A stretch of DNA of 64,000 bases from Dyadobacter pollutisoli (GTDB lineage: Bacteria > Bacteroidota > Bacteroidia > Cytophagales > Spirosomataceae). Positions 43,646 through 53,477 of the stretch are shown piece by piece (the first letter of the stretch is position 1; every line of letters begins with the position of its first letter). The stretch spans positions 2,544,501-2,608,500 of the forward strand of contig NZ_CP112998.1 in NCBI RefSeq assembly GCF_026625565.1, given 5' to 3'. The position numbers and the translations under genes were made by a program. Below the pieces are notes generated by a model. It worked only from the letters and a program-made list of their open reading frames with translations. It had not been told where the DNA came from and made no database searches.

Positions 43646-45115
43646 TTAAATCAGCGCCGTCATGATTTCAACGCTTTCTTCCAGTTCGCTTTGATTGGAA
43701 GATGCAAACCCAAGCCTGACGCCGCCAGCCAGGGCCGGCGGGAGATTGCTGGCCGATCCGTCAGAAAAATACAGGTCCTTTTGCAAAGCTTTGGCAGCAA
43801 GCGCTTTCAGATCAATCGCGGGGTCGAACCGTGTCCATACCGCCATACCTCCATCAGGAACCTGAAAATTGACATAATCATTCAAATGGGTCTTCATTAA
43901 TTCGCAAAATGTATCTCGCCTCTGCTTATACACCCGGACTGACTTGCGCAGGTGCCGCTGCAAAACACCGGTTTTAAATAGCTCTGCGAGCGCATTTTCC
44001 AGCATTTGGTCACCCTGCCGGTCTACAATGCGACGGAAACGGGCGAGGTATGAAATCACATCCTCTGCTCCTACCAGGTACCCCACCCGAAGCGCAGGTG
44101 AGATGGTTTTGGTAAATGACCCGCAATACAGCACCATCCCTGTCGGATCTGCTCCTGCAAGCGGCAACAATGGTTTGCTCAAATAGTGAAAGTCGTAATC
44201 GTAATCGTCTTCAAAAACGATGAAACCATACTTTTCAGCCAGTTTCATCAGATTAATGCGGCGGTCAGCACGCAGGGCTACGGTGGTAGGATAATGATGA
44301 TGTGAAGTCACGTACAGCAGCCTGATCGGCTGCTTCATGCAAATTTTCTCCAAAGCATCCACATCCATACCATACTCATCCACAGGCACTTCCACCACCT
44401 TGGCACCTGCATGAACGAAATTCATATTCGCCCCGAACCAGCCCGGAGAATCCACAGCCACGTAGTCGCCAGGTTTAATAAGGCCAGCGGTGGTCAGGTG
44501 AATGCCCATGATCACGCCGCGCACGATCAGAATATTTTCAGAAGTTGTCTTCAAGCCGCGGGTTTCGTTGAGATAGGCCGACAACTCCTGCCGTAGCCAC
44601 AAAGATCCCTTCGTATCCCCGTAACCGAGGCGTACATAGGGATTTCCGTTGAGTAGTTGGCTTCGGTACGCACGAGAAAGATCTTCCAGAGGCGCAAGTC
44701 GCGGATCTGGAAAGCCATCGTCGAGGTGCAACCGCGTTCCGGCTTTTAGTACCGGCCTGTTCAGATATTCAGGAACATCGAATTGAAAACCCGCACTTTT
44801 CAGGTTTGCCGCTACTCTTTGACCATTCACTTTGGGCTCCGAAGGCTGAATTTCCGGCAAATTTTTGGCCACGAATGTCCCATTACCGGTATGACTTTCC
44901 AGCCAACCCTGCGCAAGCAACTCGTCATATGCCTGAACCACAGTACGTCTGTGCACTTTGAGCATCAAAGCCAGCTGCCGCGTGCTGAGTAACCGGTACC
45001 CGGGCTGCAACGTACCATTTCGGATAAGCGTCATCAGTTGGTTAGCTACCTGCAGATAAACCGGCAACCGTCCGGATTTTTCCACAGACAACAATGTGGG
45101 CAGGACTTGCATCAT
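43646..45115 (-). CDS. MocR-type PLP-dependent regulator (PdxR-like)
   Basis: 489 residues. GntR-type winged HTH at about residues 17-80 (LLSTRQLALMLKVHRRTVVQ), then a fold-I aminotransferase domain with the PLP lysine in CGSFTKTISPALRVGYLVG. The start MMQVLPTLL offers two adjacent ATGs. It is divergent from a PNPOx-like flavoprotein gene, a common arrangement for this regulator group, and is followed by an MFS gene. The likely targets are those two neighbours. Repeats in the shared promoter are listed separately. Confidence 0.92.
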   Translation of the reverse strand: MMQVLPTLLSVEKSGRLPVYLQVANQLMTLIRNGTLQPGYRLLSTRQLALMLKVHRRTVVQAYDELLAQGWLESHTGNGTFVAKNLPEIQPSEPKVNGQRVAANLKSAGFQFDVPEYLNRPVLKAGTRLHLDDGFPDPRLAPLEDLSRAYRSQLLNGNPYVRLGYGDTKGSLWLRQELSAYLNETRGLKTTSENILIVRGVIMGIHLTTAGLIKPGDYVAVDSPGWFGANMNFVHAGAKVVEVPVDEYGMDVDALEKICMKQPIRLLYVTSHHHYPTTVALRADRRINLMKLAEKYGFIVFEDDYDYDFHYLSKPLLPLAGADPTGMVLYCGSFTKTISPALRVGYLVGAEDVISYLARFRRIVDRQGDQMLENALAELFKTGVLQRHLRKSVRVYKQRRDTFCELMKTHLNDYVNFQVPDGGMAVWTRFDPAIDLKALAAKALQKDLYFSDGSASNLPPALAGGVRLGFASSNQSELEESVEIMTALI

Positions 45116-45164
45116 AATTGGACTACCATAATTATAAATATTGGATCAATATCGCCGTCCAATT
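45116..45164. promoter_or_regulatory. ATTGGAC repeats in the MocR/PNPOx divergent promoter
   Basis: AATTGGAC (45116-45123) is repeated as ATTGGATC (45140-45147) and, inverted, as GTCCAATT (45157-45164), between the MocR start and the flavoprotein ATG. Placement and repetition suggest MocR binding sites. Confidence 0.5.
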
Positions 45165-45196
45165 AAAACATAATTTTGAGGAAAAACAAAAAAAAC

Positions 45197-45826
45197 ATGA
45201 GCACGACACCACCCTACCTCATTCCAAGCAGACTTGCTAAACGGACGCAATATGACACTGAAACGATTTGCTCCATTCTGGACGAAGCGTTGTTTTGCGT
45301 GATCAGCTACTCGGTGGACAATCGGCCATTTGCAATTCCTACCGCTTTTGTCCGGTATGAGGATAAAATTTATATCCACGGGTCAGTAGGAAGTCATTTC
45401 ATCAGGGAAATCGAAAAAGGTATTCCTGTATGTATCTCCATCATGCTCACGGATGCATTGGTGGTTGCCAAATCAGCATTCAGCCATTCGGTGAATTATC
45501 GTTCGTTAACGATTTTTTCAAAAGCAGAAAAAATAGAAGATACCGAGACCAAACGTGCTGCATTTGAATGGCTTACCAATAAAATAGTACCCGACAGCTG
45601 GGAGTACCTTCGTCCTATGAAAGACAATGAGGTCAAAAAAACGACCGCGCTGGCCTTTTCGTTTGAAGAAGCATCGGCCAAAACCAGAACCGGTATGCCG
45701 AACGATGAAGAAGAAGATCTCGAACTTCCGATCTGGTCCGGATTGATCCCGCTCCAAACAAACAGACTGGCACCAATAGCGGACGAATTGAGTAAAAATA
45801 TTCCGCTTCCTTCACATTTAATGTAA
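45197..45826 (+). CDS. PNPOx-like flavoprotein (NimA-type)
   Basis: 209 residues from MSTTPPYLIPSRLAKRTQYD. A flavin split-barrel protein related to the NimA/nitroimidazole reductase-like group: the opening ETICSILDEALFCVISYSVD and the strand KIYIHGSVGSHFIREIEKG are typical. The frame begins seven codons earlier with a TTG, but the ATG is favoured. Divergent from a MocR regulator which probably controls it. Whether it reduces nitro compounds is untested. Confidence 0.85.
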   Translation: MSTTPPYLIPSRLAKRTQYDTETICSILDEALFCVISYSVDNRPFAIPTAFVRYEDKIYIHGSVGSHFIREIEKGIPVCISIMLTDALVVAKSAFSHSVNYRSLTIFSKAEKIEDTETKRAAFEWLTNKIVPDSWEYLRPMKDNEVKKTTALAFSFEEASAKTRTGMPNDEEEDLELPIWSGLIPLQTNRLAPIADELSKNIPLPSHLM

Positions 45827-45843
45827 CCGATGCAACCTTAGGC

Positions 45844-45851
45844 TAAATTTG
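45844..45851 (+). promoter_or_regulatory. Candidate -7 box TAAATTTG
   Basis: TAnnTTTG match 52 bases upstream of the 77-residue gene. Confidence 0.4.
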
Positions 45852-45903
45852 ATCATCTTTCACAAAAAAAGAGACCAGATTTAATCCAAAACATTGCATC
45901 CCT

Positions 45904-46137
45904 ATGACAGGAAAGGAATTATTCGATCGTTACCAACTGGCTGCACTACGACACGGACTGGGTTCCAAAGAATTTCACTACGGAAATATTTTATATCAGG
46001 CATTACAACTGGAAGGAGAAGAGAAAATTTTCCAGCTACTCGAACAAGCAGAAAAAAGCGGCAAACGAGTAGAATTAGCATATTCCGTGGCCGCCCAGGA
46101 CAACCGCCTGGATCCGGACATGGCGATTTTGGTCTGA
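45904..46137 (+). CDS. Small conserved-looking protein of unknown function
   Basis: 77 residues, no signal or TM helix, helical (FDRYQLAALRHGLGSKEFHY and EEKIFQLLEQAEKSGKRVEL). It has its own -7 box upstream and a terminator downstream, so it is probably expressed. No family recognised. Confidence 0.55.
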   Translation: MTGKELFDRYQLAALRHGLGSKEFHYGNILYQALQLEGEEKIFQLLEQAEKSGKRVELAYSVAAQDNRLDPDMAILV

Positions 46138-46170
46138 CGGGCAATGTGTTGTTGTTTGTTAGATCAAGAC

Positions 46171-46205
46171 AAAAAGACCCTTTCTGGTAAAGAAAAGGCC
46201 TTTTT
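46171..46205 (+). terminator. Hairpin terminator
   Basis: Stem AAAAAGACCCTTTCT / AGAAAAGGCCTTTTT with two mismatches and a 5-base loop. Placed between the 77-residue gene and the convergent FG-GAP gene, it may serve both. Confidence 0.7.
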
Positions 46206-46224
46206 ATCGTTCAAATTTGAGATA

Positions 46225-49200
46225 CTACCGCCTAATCATCACTTTCTTCGAAAGTTTTGATCCGTCCAAATGTGTTACTATCAAGATATAAACCCCTGGT
46301 TCCAGATGTCTGACATCAATTTCACGAGTCCCTCCCGATGATTTACATACGGATTTGCCATTGATAGTCAACAATTGCATTTCGCGTATCTGTTCAGGAG
46401 TTTTAGATTCAACGAAGAGTCTATCCGAAACCGGGTTTGGATATATGGAAACCGTTTCAGAAAAGTTACCTTTTTCTAAAATCTCAGCTTTGCGCTTCAC
46501 GGTTTCAGCCATTGCGTCTTCCGGTACAGGTGCGATATTAGTACCTAACAAATAGGCAGGCAAGTAACGCCAAGGACCATACGTTTGGCCGGTTAACGCA
46601 AGAGTCGGATCGTATTTTATTCGAACCCGTACCTTGGTCGCGGGCCCTTGTTTGGTTATCACACTTTTCAATTCCGTACCTCCAAGACCGAGACCGGTAT
46701 ATGCATTCTGCGAGCCGGTAGACTGGGTACTATTGGTAATGACATTATTCCCGCCCTTCGAAAATCCTTGTCCTTTAGCCCTCGTTTCCCATACGAGCTT
46801 TCCTTTGTTTCGGCCCAGGAACGATCTGGCATATAGTCCTGCGCCAAAGTTATTTTGAGGGAATTGGTTGTGGTTGATTACTGTAGTTAAATCGGAATTG
46901 TAGAGGCGGAGGTTGTTTTTGAGGTTATTGCCGGTGTTTCCGTAACAGACAAACGCTGCTCCGCTATTCCCAAACTCTGGACATCCTATCACTATATCGC
47001 AATATCCATCACCATTTAAGTCGCCTGCGCCCGAGACCGATTGTCCCATTTCCGACTGGTCATCCAGAACTTCAAATGTCGACATCGGCATAGCCTTGAC
47101 TCCTAACTCAGACCCGCAGAAAAGAAATGCTTTTCCATTGTATAGTTTAACAATATTCCCACCAACCGTCTGAATCTTATAAAAATGTGGAGCTCCAACG
47201 ATTATATCGCTATATCCGTCACCATTTACGTCGCCTGCTCCTGACAAAGAAGAGGCAAATCTTGATTCTGACTGATTCCCCTTTAAAATCATTGTAAAAT
47301 TTGAATTAAGTCCAGCTGCCGAACCATTGTAAACAAAAGCAGCTCCCTCGTTTTGCAAATCTTTGTCATAACCGGGAGCACCTACAACAACATCCGCATA
47401 TCCGTCGCCATTAATATCGCCTGCTTTTGATACTGACCAACCAAATTCTGATTCTGCCTGATTTTCTTCTAAGGTCAGCCTAGACAAGACGTTAATTCCA
47501 TTACTTGACCCATAATATACAAATGCACGTCCTTCAGGTGTTTGGCCTTTTATGTAATATGGAGCACCAACCACAACATCATCATATCCATCCCCATTGA
47601 CATCACCAGCACCAGAGACCGAATACCCCATGTATGCGGTTTGCTGATCACTTTCTAACCGCAATACAAACTGTGGAATAATTCCATTAGCTGATCCGTG
47701 ATATATAAACACGACTCCCTCATTAAATTGTCCATTATCAAAAGCCTCCGCTCCCACCACTACGTCTCCATATCCATCACCATTCACATCACCAGCACTC
47801 GCAGCTGAACGACCCATCCAAGCATTGGCCTGATTACTTTGTAAAATTGTGTAGGTGTTTTTGTCTAAACCATTCATCGAACCATAATAGATGTAAGCGG
47901 CTCCCTCGTATATCTCTCCATTTGTATAATAGGGGGCACCAATAATTACATCTCCATATCCATCATCATTAATATCACCTGCACTAGCAACTGACTTGCC
48001 GAAGGCAGCATTATGCAGGTTGCTTTCTAATATTACAGAATACACAATATTATTGCCGTTGGAGGACCCTAAATACAAAAACACGGCTCCTTCATCTGAT
48101 TGGCCATTATCATATAGATAAGCGCCTATAATTGTGTCATCATATCCATCCCCGTTAACATCACCAGCTCCCGCAACAGAATAACCTATTAAAGAATTTT
48201 GCTGATTTAGATCAAGAGAAAGGGAAGTAACCATATCCAAATTATAAGGACTTCCATGCCAAACAAACGCCACACCCTCATCATTCTCCCCTTTGTCATA
48301 AAGTGGCGCGCCAACCACGATATCACTATAACCATCCCCATTTACGTCACCCGCGCTAGCAACCGATCCTCCCAGGGAAGCATTCACCTGGTTACTCTCC
48401 AAAACTGATGCGGCGCTAGCTATTAATCCGTTTACAGAACCTTTATAAACAAATGCGCCGCCCTCGTTGGACTGGGCATTATCATAGTAATTGGCACCTA
48501 CTATCACATCGCCATATCCGTCCCCGTTCACATCCCCCGCACTTGCCACCGAATACCCGGTCTGTGCTTCCGCTTGGTTGCTTTCCAGAACTGTTGCCGC
48601 ATTTACGTTGATACCAGCCGCTGACCCGTGGTACACAAAAGCAGCGCCTTCATTGAGCTGCCCGTTGTCATATAAATATGCGCCTATGATCACATCACTG
48701 TAACCATCCCCGTTGACATCACCGGCTCCGGCCACCGACAAGCCCAGTATCGCGTCTGCCTGGTTACTTTCAAGAATTGAAACGGCGTTCCCAGTGATGC
48801 CCGCCGCACTTCCATGATAAACAAATGCGGCCCCCTCGTTAACCTGCCCCTTGTCATACCACATCGCACCTGCTATTACATCGCTGTACCCGTCGCCGTT
48901 CACATCACCGGCCCCGGTCACCGAATTGCCTAGTTTTGCTTCAACCTGGTTGCTTTCTATTGTAAATGCTGCAACCGGATTGATACCTGCCGCTGACCCG
49001 TGGTACACAAAAGCAACCCCTTCATTAGTTTGGCCCTTGTCATACAATGGGGCCCCGACAATAATGTCACTATAATTGTCCCCGTTGACATCACCGGCTA
49101 GGCTGACCGAATTCCCCAGGCGGGCCTCTATCTGGTTGCATTCCAGGAGTAACACCGCATTGGTTTTTATACCGGCCGCCGAGCCGTGATAGACAAATAC

Positions 49201-50322
49201 GACACCTTCATTGCTTTGGCCTTTGTCGTAGGCCGGTGCGCCCACCAGAACATCACTGAACCCATCGTTATTGAGATCCCCCGCTGTTGAAACGGTTTGC
49301 CCGAACCGCGACTCGGCCTGGTTGCTTTCCAAAACCAAAGCTGGATTGGAACCGATTCCCGTAGCGGAACCGTGATAAACAAATACAACACCTTCATTGA
49401 CTTCTCCCTTGTCGTAATACGGGGCACCTACCAGTACATCACTATATCCATCCCCGTTTACATCCCCGGCACTTGACACCACACCGGCATTGCCTGCAAC
49501 CTGGTTGCATTCCAACAGGCCATTCGCATTACCCGGATGGCCATTGACGACGATAGGGTCGATGGTAACCGGGTAGCTTACGCCGGAGGTATTGACGCTG
49601 ATCAAAATCTGTTCATTTTTATAGGACAAAGACGCGATCAGTTCCCTGCCAGTGGCATCCCAGCATTTGAGATCTTTATATACCAACTGTTTCCTGGCCG
49701 TGCCATCAGTATTTTCATCATAAAAATGAAGCTCATTATTCCCCAGGTCATTGACATTCAATCCCTTTGCAGAAAGCCTGACCTGTAATTCATTGGTGCC
49801 TTTCGGGGCAGACTGTACAATGAAATTCTGACGGACGCCTTCTTCATTATTAATATACTGCTCAATGAATCCGGCATGTTTAATGTCAACCTGATTACTT
49901 GCATTGCCTACATCTGCTTTATCCTGAGGCGAATAAATCTTTTTACCATCAGCAAAAATCCCTTCATTAACCAGTTTTAGTTTGAAATTATGACCAGCTG
50001 AGTCTTTGCGGTTCTGGATGGTCAAAACGCCGGGCCGGTAGTAGGCGCGCAGGTTTTGCTTGCGGTTTGGGCTTTGCAATGATTGCTTTTCCTCATCAAA
50101 CGTGATATGGTACTCTCGCTGCACGAGGCCCTTCTGAATGTCGGCCACTGTAGCTTCCTGTACTATATCGGGCTCAGGTGTCCCTAGTGGCAGTTGCCTC
50201 GCACTTCCGGCAACGGTGACTTTCGTCTGTTGCTCTGCTGTAACTGTTTTGAAAATGTAAAACGAAGCTGCGGTAAATGTAACCAACAGCAGCGCCACGA
50301 CATGCTTGTAATAATGTTTCAT
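46225..50322 (-). CDS. Secreted FG-GAP repeat protein with T9SS sorting domain
   Basis: 1365 residues from MKHYYKHVVALLLVTFTAAS, a signal peptide/anchor. Residues about 40-260 are a beta-rich N-terminal region. Then come 14 FG-GAP repeats of about 64 residues, each with AGDVNGDGYxDVxVGAP-like calcium loops (D-x-N-x-D-G-x-x-D); 14 units would fill two seven-bladed propellers. The C-terminus (VSIYPNPVSDRLFVES and GVYILIVTHLDGSKLSKKVM) is a type IX sorting domain. The frame can be extended 19 codons to 50379. It is likely a surface adhesin or scaffold; the ligand is unknown. Confidence 0.9.
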   Translation of the reverse strand: MKHYYKHVVALLLVTFTAASFYIFKTVTAEQQTKVTVAGSARQLPLGTPEPDIVQEATVADIQKGLVQREYHITFDEEKQSLQSPNRKQNLRAYYRPGVLTIQNRKDSAGHNFKLKLVNEGIFADGKKIYSPQDKADVGNASNQVDIKHAGFIEQYINNEEGVRQNFIVQSAPKGTNELQVRLSAKGLNVNDLGNNELHFYDENTDGTARKQLVYKDLKCWDATGRELIASLSYKNEQILISVNTSGVSYPVTIDPIVVNGHPGNANGLLECNQVAGNAGVVSSAGDVNGDGYSDVLVGAPYYDKGEVNEGVVFVYHGSATGIGSNPALVLESNQAESRFGQTVSTAGDLNNDGFSDVLVGAPAYDKGQSNEGVVFVYHGSAAGIKTNAVLLLECNQIEARLGNSVSLAGDVNGDNYSDIIVGAPLYDKGQTNEGVAFVYHGSAAGINPVAAFTIESNQVEAKLGNSVTGAGDVNGDGYSDVIAGAMWYDKGQVNEGAAFVYHGSAAGITGNAVSILESNQADAILGLSVAGAGDVNGDGYSDVIIGAYLYDNGQLNEGAAFVYHGSAAGINVNAATVLESNQAEAQTGYSVASAGDVNGDGYGDVIVGANYYDNAQSNEGGAFVYKGSVNGLIASAASVLESNQVNASLGGSVASAGDVNGDGYSDIVVGAPLYDKGENDEGVAFVWHGSPYNLDMVTSLSLDLNQQNSLIGYSVAGAGDVNGDGYDDTIIGAYLYDNGQSDEGAVFLYLGSSNGNNIVYSVILESNLHNAAFGKSVASAGDINDDGYGDVIIGAPYYTNGEIYEGAAYIYYGSMNGLDKNTYTILQSNQANAWMGRSAASAGDVNGDGYGDVVVGAEAFDNGQFNEGVVFIYHGSANGIIPQFVLRLESDQQTAYMGYSVSGAGDVNGDGYDDVVVGAPYYIKGQTPEGRAFVYYGSSNGINVLSRLTLEENQAESEFGWSVSKAGDINGDGYADVVVGAPGYDKDLQNEGAAFVYNGSAAGLNSNFTMILKGNQSESRFASSLSGAGDVNGDGYSDIIVGAPHFYKIQTVGGNIVKLYNGKAFLFCGSELGVKAMPMSTFEVLDDQSEMGQSVSGAGDLNGDGYCDIVIGCPEFGNSGAAFVCYGNTGNNLKNNLRLYNSDLTTVINHNQFPQNNFGAGLYARSFLGRNKGKLVWETRAKGQGFSKGGNNVITNSTQSTGSQNAYTGLGLGGTELKSVITKQGPATKVRVRIKYDPTLALTGQTYGPWRYLPAYLLGTNIAPVPEDAMAETVKRKAEILEKGNFSETVSIYPNPVSDRLFVESKTPEQIREMQLLTINGKSVCKSSGGTREIDVRHLEPGVYILIVTHLDGSKLSKKVMIRR

Positions 50323-50495
50323 GACATCCCGGTTTGGAGGTTTGTAAAAAATGTGAAGCGACAATTGTTGCTGTAACAAATTTTACTATTTCCTCAAAAC
50401 TGAATGCTAAGCGATTACCCAAAGGAGCCTACAATAATCAAAAGGTCTGCTGGCTCAATTTTTTTGCTGTTCTTGCAAACGGACCACAGCACATA

Positions 50496-50756
50496 ATGAC
50501 TTCTCAAAATCGAAAAGACCTGGAAGAAAAAATTCTTTCCAAACGTCAGCAAATTGAATTTGAAAAAACGAATATGGACCTTGCCTCTGAGTTTTCAGAT
50601 GAAAACCGCGAAAATCCTGAGGTAATGGAGGAAGCGAAAAACTTCAATGACCCGGCCGACAGCGTGATTGAACCGGCTGATTTGAAATCGCTGAAAAGTG
50701 CTGAAAAAGAATTACATGCACTATTGAAGCAACTCGATGATCTTGGCAAAAGATAA
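50496..50756 (+). CDS. Small helical protein of unknown function
   Basis: 86 residues from MTSQNRKDLEEKILSKRQQI, strongly charged and helical, with a C-terminal coiled-coil-like part (KSAEKELHALLKQLDDLGKR). The reading frame extends far upstream (to 50334) but that region holds no plausible start context. No signal or TM. Convergent with the YceI gene at a gap of three bases. Unknown family. Confidence 0.55.
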   Translation: MTSQNRKDLEEKILSKRQQIEFEKTNMDLASEFSDENRENPEVMEEAKNFNDPADSVIEPADLKSLKSAEKELHALLKQLDDLGKR

Positions 50757-50759
50757 CTG

Positions 50760-51299
50760 TTACTGCGCTGCACTGACCGGCACATATACCTCCACCGACG
50801 TTGAATCGGAATCCTTGCCATTGGTTTTCCCGATAGCAAAATCTCCCCTGTTTACTTTGAATTTCCCGTAAAACACCGTCTGACCAGCATCAGTACGAAA
50901 TGCGAATGGAATAGCGATGTCCTTTTTAATACCATGCATTTCCAGCTCACCATGCACCACAAAACCGGTATCTGCCTTAGAAACCAAAGAAGAGACGAAA
51001 TGAATGACCGGATACTTCTCCACGTCAAACCATTTGTCGCCTTTGGCGTGCTTGTTCTTCAATTCGATGCCGGTGCTGATCGAGGCTACGTCTACGGTCA
51101 CATCAAATTTTGAACTGCCTGGGTTCAATGGATCGAAACTGATCGTGCCATTCAACTTCTCAAAGCTTCCGTGGGCATACTTTCCGTCAAACTTGACCGA
51201 GTAACCAGATGCTATGTTCCAGTTTTGAAACATCATAAAGGTGAAAGAACTCAGAAACAATGTCGCCGCAACCCAATAAGTAATGTTTTTCTTAGTCAT
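50760..51299 (-). CDS. YceI family protein
   Basis: 179 residues; signal peptide or anchor in the first 25 (ITYWVAATLFLSSFTFMMF). The lipocalin-like YceI barrel follows: ASGYSVKFDGKYAHGSFEKL, FDPLNPGSSKFDVTVDVASI, KGDKWFDVEKYPVIHF. YceI proteins bind long polyprenoid chains in the periplasm; a redox or envelope role is often assumed. It lies 33 bases downstream of an AraC gene on the same strand and is probably regulated with it. Confidence 0.9.
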   Translation of the reverse strand: MTKKNITYWVAATLFLSSFTFMMFQNWNIASGYSVKFDGKYAHGSFEKLNGTISFDPLNPGSSKFDVTVDVASISTGIELKNKHAKGDKWFDVEKYPVIHFVSSLVSKADTGFVVHGELEMHGIKKDIAIPFAFRTDAGQTVFYGKFKVNRGDFAIGKTNGKDSDSTSVEVYVPVSAAQ

Positions 51300-51332
51300 A
51301 ATATTGTGATGATCAAGACCGCAATGGCGTTT

Positions 51333-52319
51333 TTACATATAATGTGAAGGATTTTTACCGGTATATTTTTTGAATGCTGTTGAAAAATGATGCGCATGCT
51401 CGTAACCCAGCGCATCAGCCACTTCCTCAACTGAAATCTTGCAGTTTGAGAGCAATTTCTTGGCATACTCCATCCGCAGCTGCCTCAAATATCCAAAAAC
51501 AGTAGTTCCAAAAAGCAGCTTAAATCCCTTTTTGACCTTGAATTCGTTCAGTAAACAAATCTTGCTCAAATGTGCAAGATTTTGCTCAGCTAGAAAATTA
51601 GCATCCAGGTAGGCTCTCAGCTGATGCAACTTCTCAGCATCAGCACTATGAATTTCGTCATGCGTCACATAAGGTCGTCGAAACTGGTCCATCTGCAATG
51701 CCAGCAATTCGAGCGTTTTAGACTGAATCAAAAGATTTCGCATGGGCCCTGCTGCATTGCATTCACGTATTTCTTCAATCAGCCGGAGCATTGGGGGGGT
51801 CACGCCCAGCGTTCCCTTTATTCCTGAAAATGGCCTGTCATATTCCAGATTATTTTGGATCTGCTCACTCCAATGATCATCGCAGCCGATCGCATGTCTG
51901 AAAAAGTTCTTTTCCAGACTGATATGAAACATTTCAAGAAGGCTGTTGGAGCAAACCCGGTTAATGTCGCCGCCCTCGGGCGAAAACACCAGGTTATGTG
52001 TTCCTGGACGCATATTAAGTTCGTGCGTGATCCCCCAGAATTTGGTATCCAGATTTCCCGCCATCTGGAAATTAATGTTGATCGTATCCGACAATGTGGA
52101 ATCGTGTAGCACCATTTCACGTTCCGTTTCCCACCGCAAATCCATCACATGCATGTGCGGAAACATTGCATTTTTGAAGCGGATCGTGCCGATCTCGGAA
52201 CGATACACCCCAATGAATCCATTGCCTGGACCTGGTACCGGCGGCTGGCCTACCGATTGTGGATCAGGGAAGTGGCCAAAATCCATAATATCCGCTGAGT
52301 TGAGGGTCAGGGCAGCCAT
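51333..52319 (-). CDS. AraC family transcriptional regulator
   Basis: 328 residues. N-terminal sensor (about 1-215) of unknown ligand and C-terminal HTH pair (residues about 230-328) with NLAHLSKICLLNEFKVKKGF and VEEVADALGYEHAHHFSTAF. The second block is a classical AraC signature. It is followed by the YceI gene on the same strand. Confidence 0.92.
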   Translation of the reverse strand: MAALTLNSADIMDFGHFPDPQSVGQPPVPGPGNGFIGVYRSEIGTIRFKNAMFPHMHVMDLRWETEREMVLHDSTLSDTININFQMAGNLDTKFWGITHELNMRPGTHNLVFSPEGGDINRVCSNSLLEMFHISLEKNFFRHAIGCDDHWSEQIQNNLEYDRPFSGIKGTLGVTPPMLRLIEEIRECNAAGPMRNLLIQSKTLELLALQMDQFRRPYVTHDEIHSADAEKLHQLRAYLDANFLAEQNLAHLSKICLLNEFKVKKGFKLLFGTTVFGYLRQLRMEYAKKLLSNCKISVEEVADALGYEHAHHFSTAFKKYTGKNPSHYM

Positions 52320-52524
52320 TTTAAATCTAGTTCTAAGGTTATTAATAGTAAGAATGCAATACGAAAATAGTCGCTTTTACTGCAAATGGTTTGTCTCAAT
52401 TACTGAACGGTACCTTTATTGTTTATACATAAAATCCGTTTTGCGTTGATACTAATCCTTTCAACGTAGGCGAAAAAAATGGATAGTCCGGACCTTTGCT
52501 ATGTAATTAGTTTTTAGCAAAGCC

Positions 52525-53400
52525 ATGATAAGAAAAATTCTAAAATGGACGGGTTTGACACTGGGAATGGTCATCCTGTTGGTGATTGCGGGTTTTGTTG
52601 CCGCATCGGTTAATGTAAACAGGCGCATTCAAGAGGACTATTCTTTCAAAAAAGAAGAGATAGACATCACCGCGGACAGCGCGGCGCTGGCCAGGGGAAA
52701 GCACCTCGTGGCCATCAAAGGGTGCCAGGATTGCCACGGCACCGACCTTGGCGGTAAAATCATGATGGATGACGGGGCTGTGGGAAAGCTTTCGGCCAGC
52801 AATTTGACCAAAGGCAATGGCGGGTTGCCGCAAAGTTACGGTCCGGCAGACTGGCTCACGGCACTCCGACACGGTATTGGCACAAACGGCAAACCGCTTT
52901 TGTTCATGCCGTCACACGAAACTGCATTGCTCTCTGAGCAGGACATTTCCGCGATCATTGCCTACTGCGGGCAAGTACCAAAAGTCGATCGCAAATTACC
53001 TGCCAACGACCTCGGCCCGGTCGCAATCATCATGAGCGCACTGGATAAAATGCCTCTGCTGTCCGTCGAAAAAATTGATCACAACAGGCCAATGATCGCA
53101 AAAGCAGATTCCTCGGAAGGTGTAGCACAGGGAAAATATCTTTCGATATCATGTAGCGGGTGCCACCGTGAGGATATGAAGGGTGGCGAGCCGCTGGCAC
53201 CGGGTTTTCCGCCGGTACCTAACATTACCAGTTCCGGCCATGTCGGAAAATGGTCTCAGCAGCAGTTCATTACAACATTGACTACCGGAAAAACACCGGA
53301 AGGACATGTGCTGAAAAACGATGACATGCCCTGGAAAATGACGGCTCAGTACACCAAAACAGAACTGGCGTCACTTTATTTGTATTTGAAATCTATTTAG
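52525..53400 (+). CDS. Membrane-anchored diheme cytochrome c
   Basis: 291 residues. An N-terminal TM anchor (residues 11-29) is followed by two c-type heme sites, C67-Q-D-C70-H71 and C210-S-G-C213-H214. Each lies in its own cytochrome c domain, with candidate distal Met ligands (for example near FMPSHETALL). It carries electrons on the periplasmic side; the partner oxidase or dehydrogenase is not encoded nearby. It ends at a long hairpin. Confidence 0.92.
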   Translation: MIRKILKWTGLTLGMVILLVIAGFVAASVNVNRRIQEDYSFKKEEIDITADSAALARGKHLVAIKGCQDCHGTDLGGKIMMDDGAVGKLSASNLTKGNGGLPQSYGPADWLTALRHGIGTNGKPLLFMPSHETALLSEQDISAIIAYCGQVPKVDRKLPANDLGPVAIIMSALDKMPLLSVEKIDHNRPMIAKADSSEGVAQGKYLSISCSGCHREDMKGGEPLAPGFPPVPNITSSGHVGKWSQQQFITTLTTGKTPEGHVLKNDDMPWKMTAQYTKTELASLYLYLKSI

Positions 53401-53429
53401 GGACCATTGACCAATGACCATTGACGATT

Positions 53430-53471
53430 GACCAATGTATTTCGCTTTTATTTCAGCGAAATATATTGGTC
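53430..53471. terminator. Long hairpin terminator between convergent genes
   Basis: 17-bp stem GACCAATGTATTTCGCT / AGCGAAATATATTGGTC with one G-T pair and an 8-base loop. It is preceded at 53403-53437 by short repeats of the type ATTGACC/AATGACC. It serves the cytochrome gene and the convergent rhodanese gene. Confidence 0.75.
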
Positions 53472-53477
53472 TTCGTT

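Noticed and set aside
50334..50495. N-terminal extension of the 86-residue protein
   Set aside because: The extension is read through the promoter side of the divergent FG-GAP gene and has no plausible start or composition.
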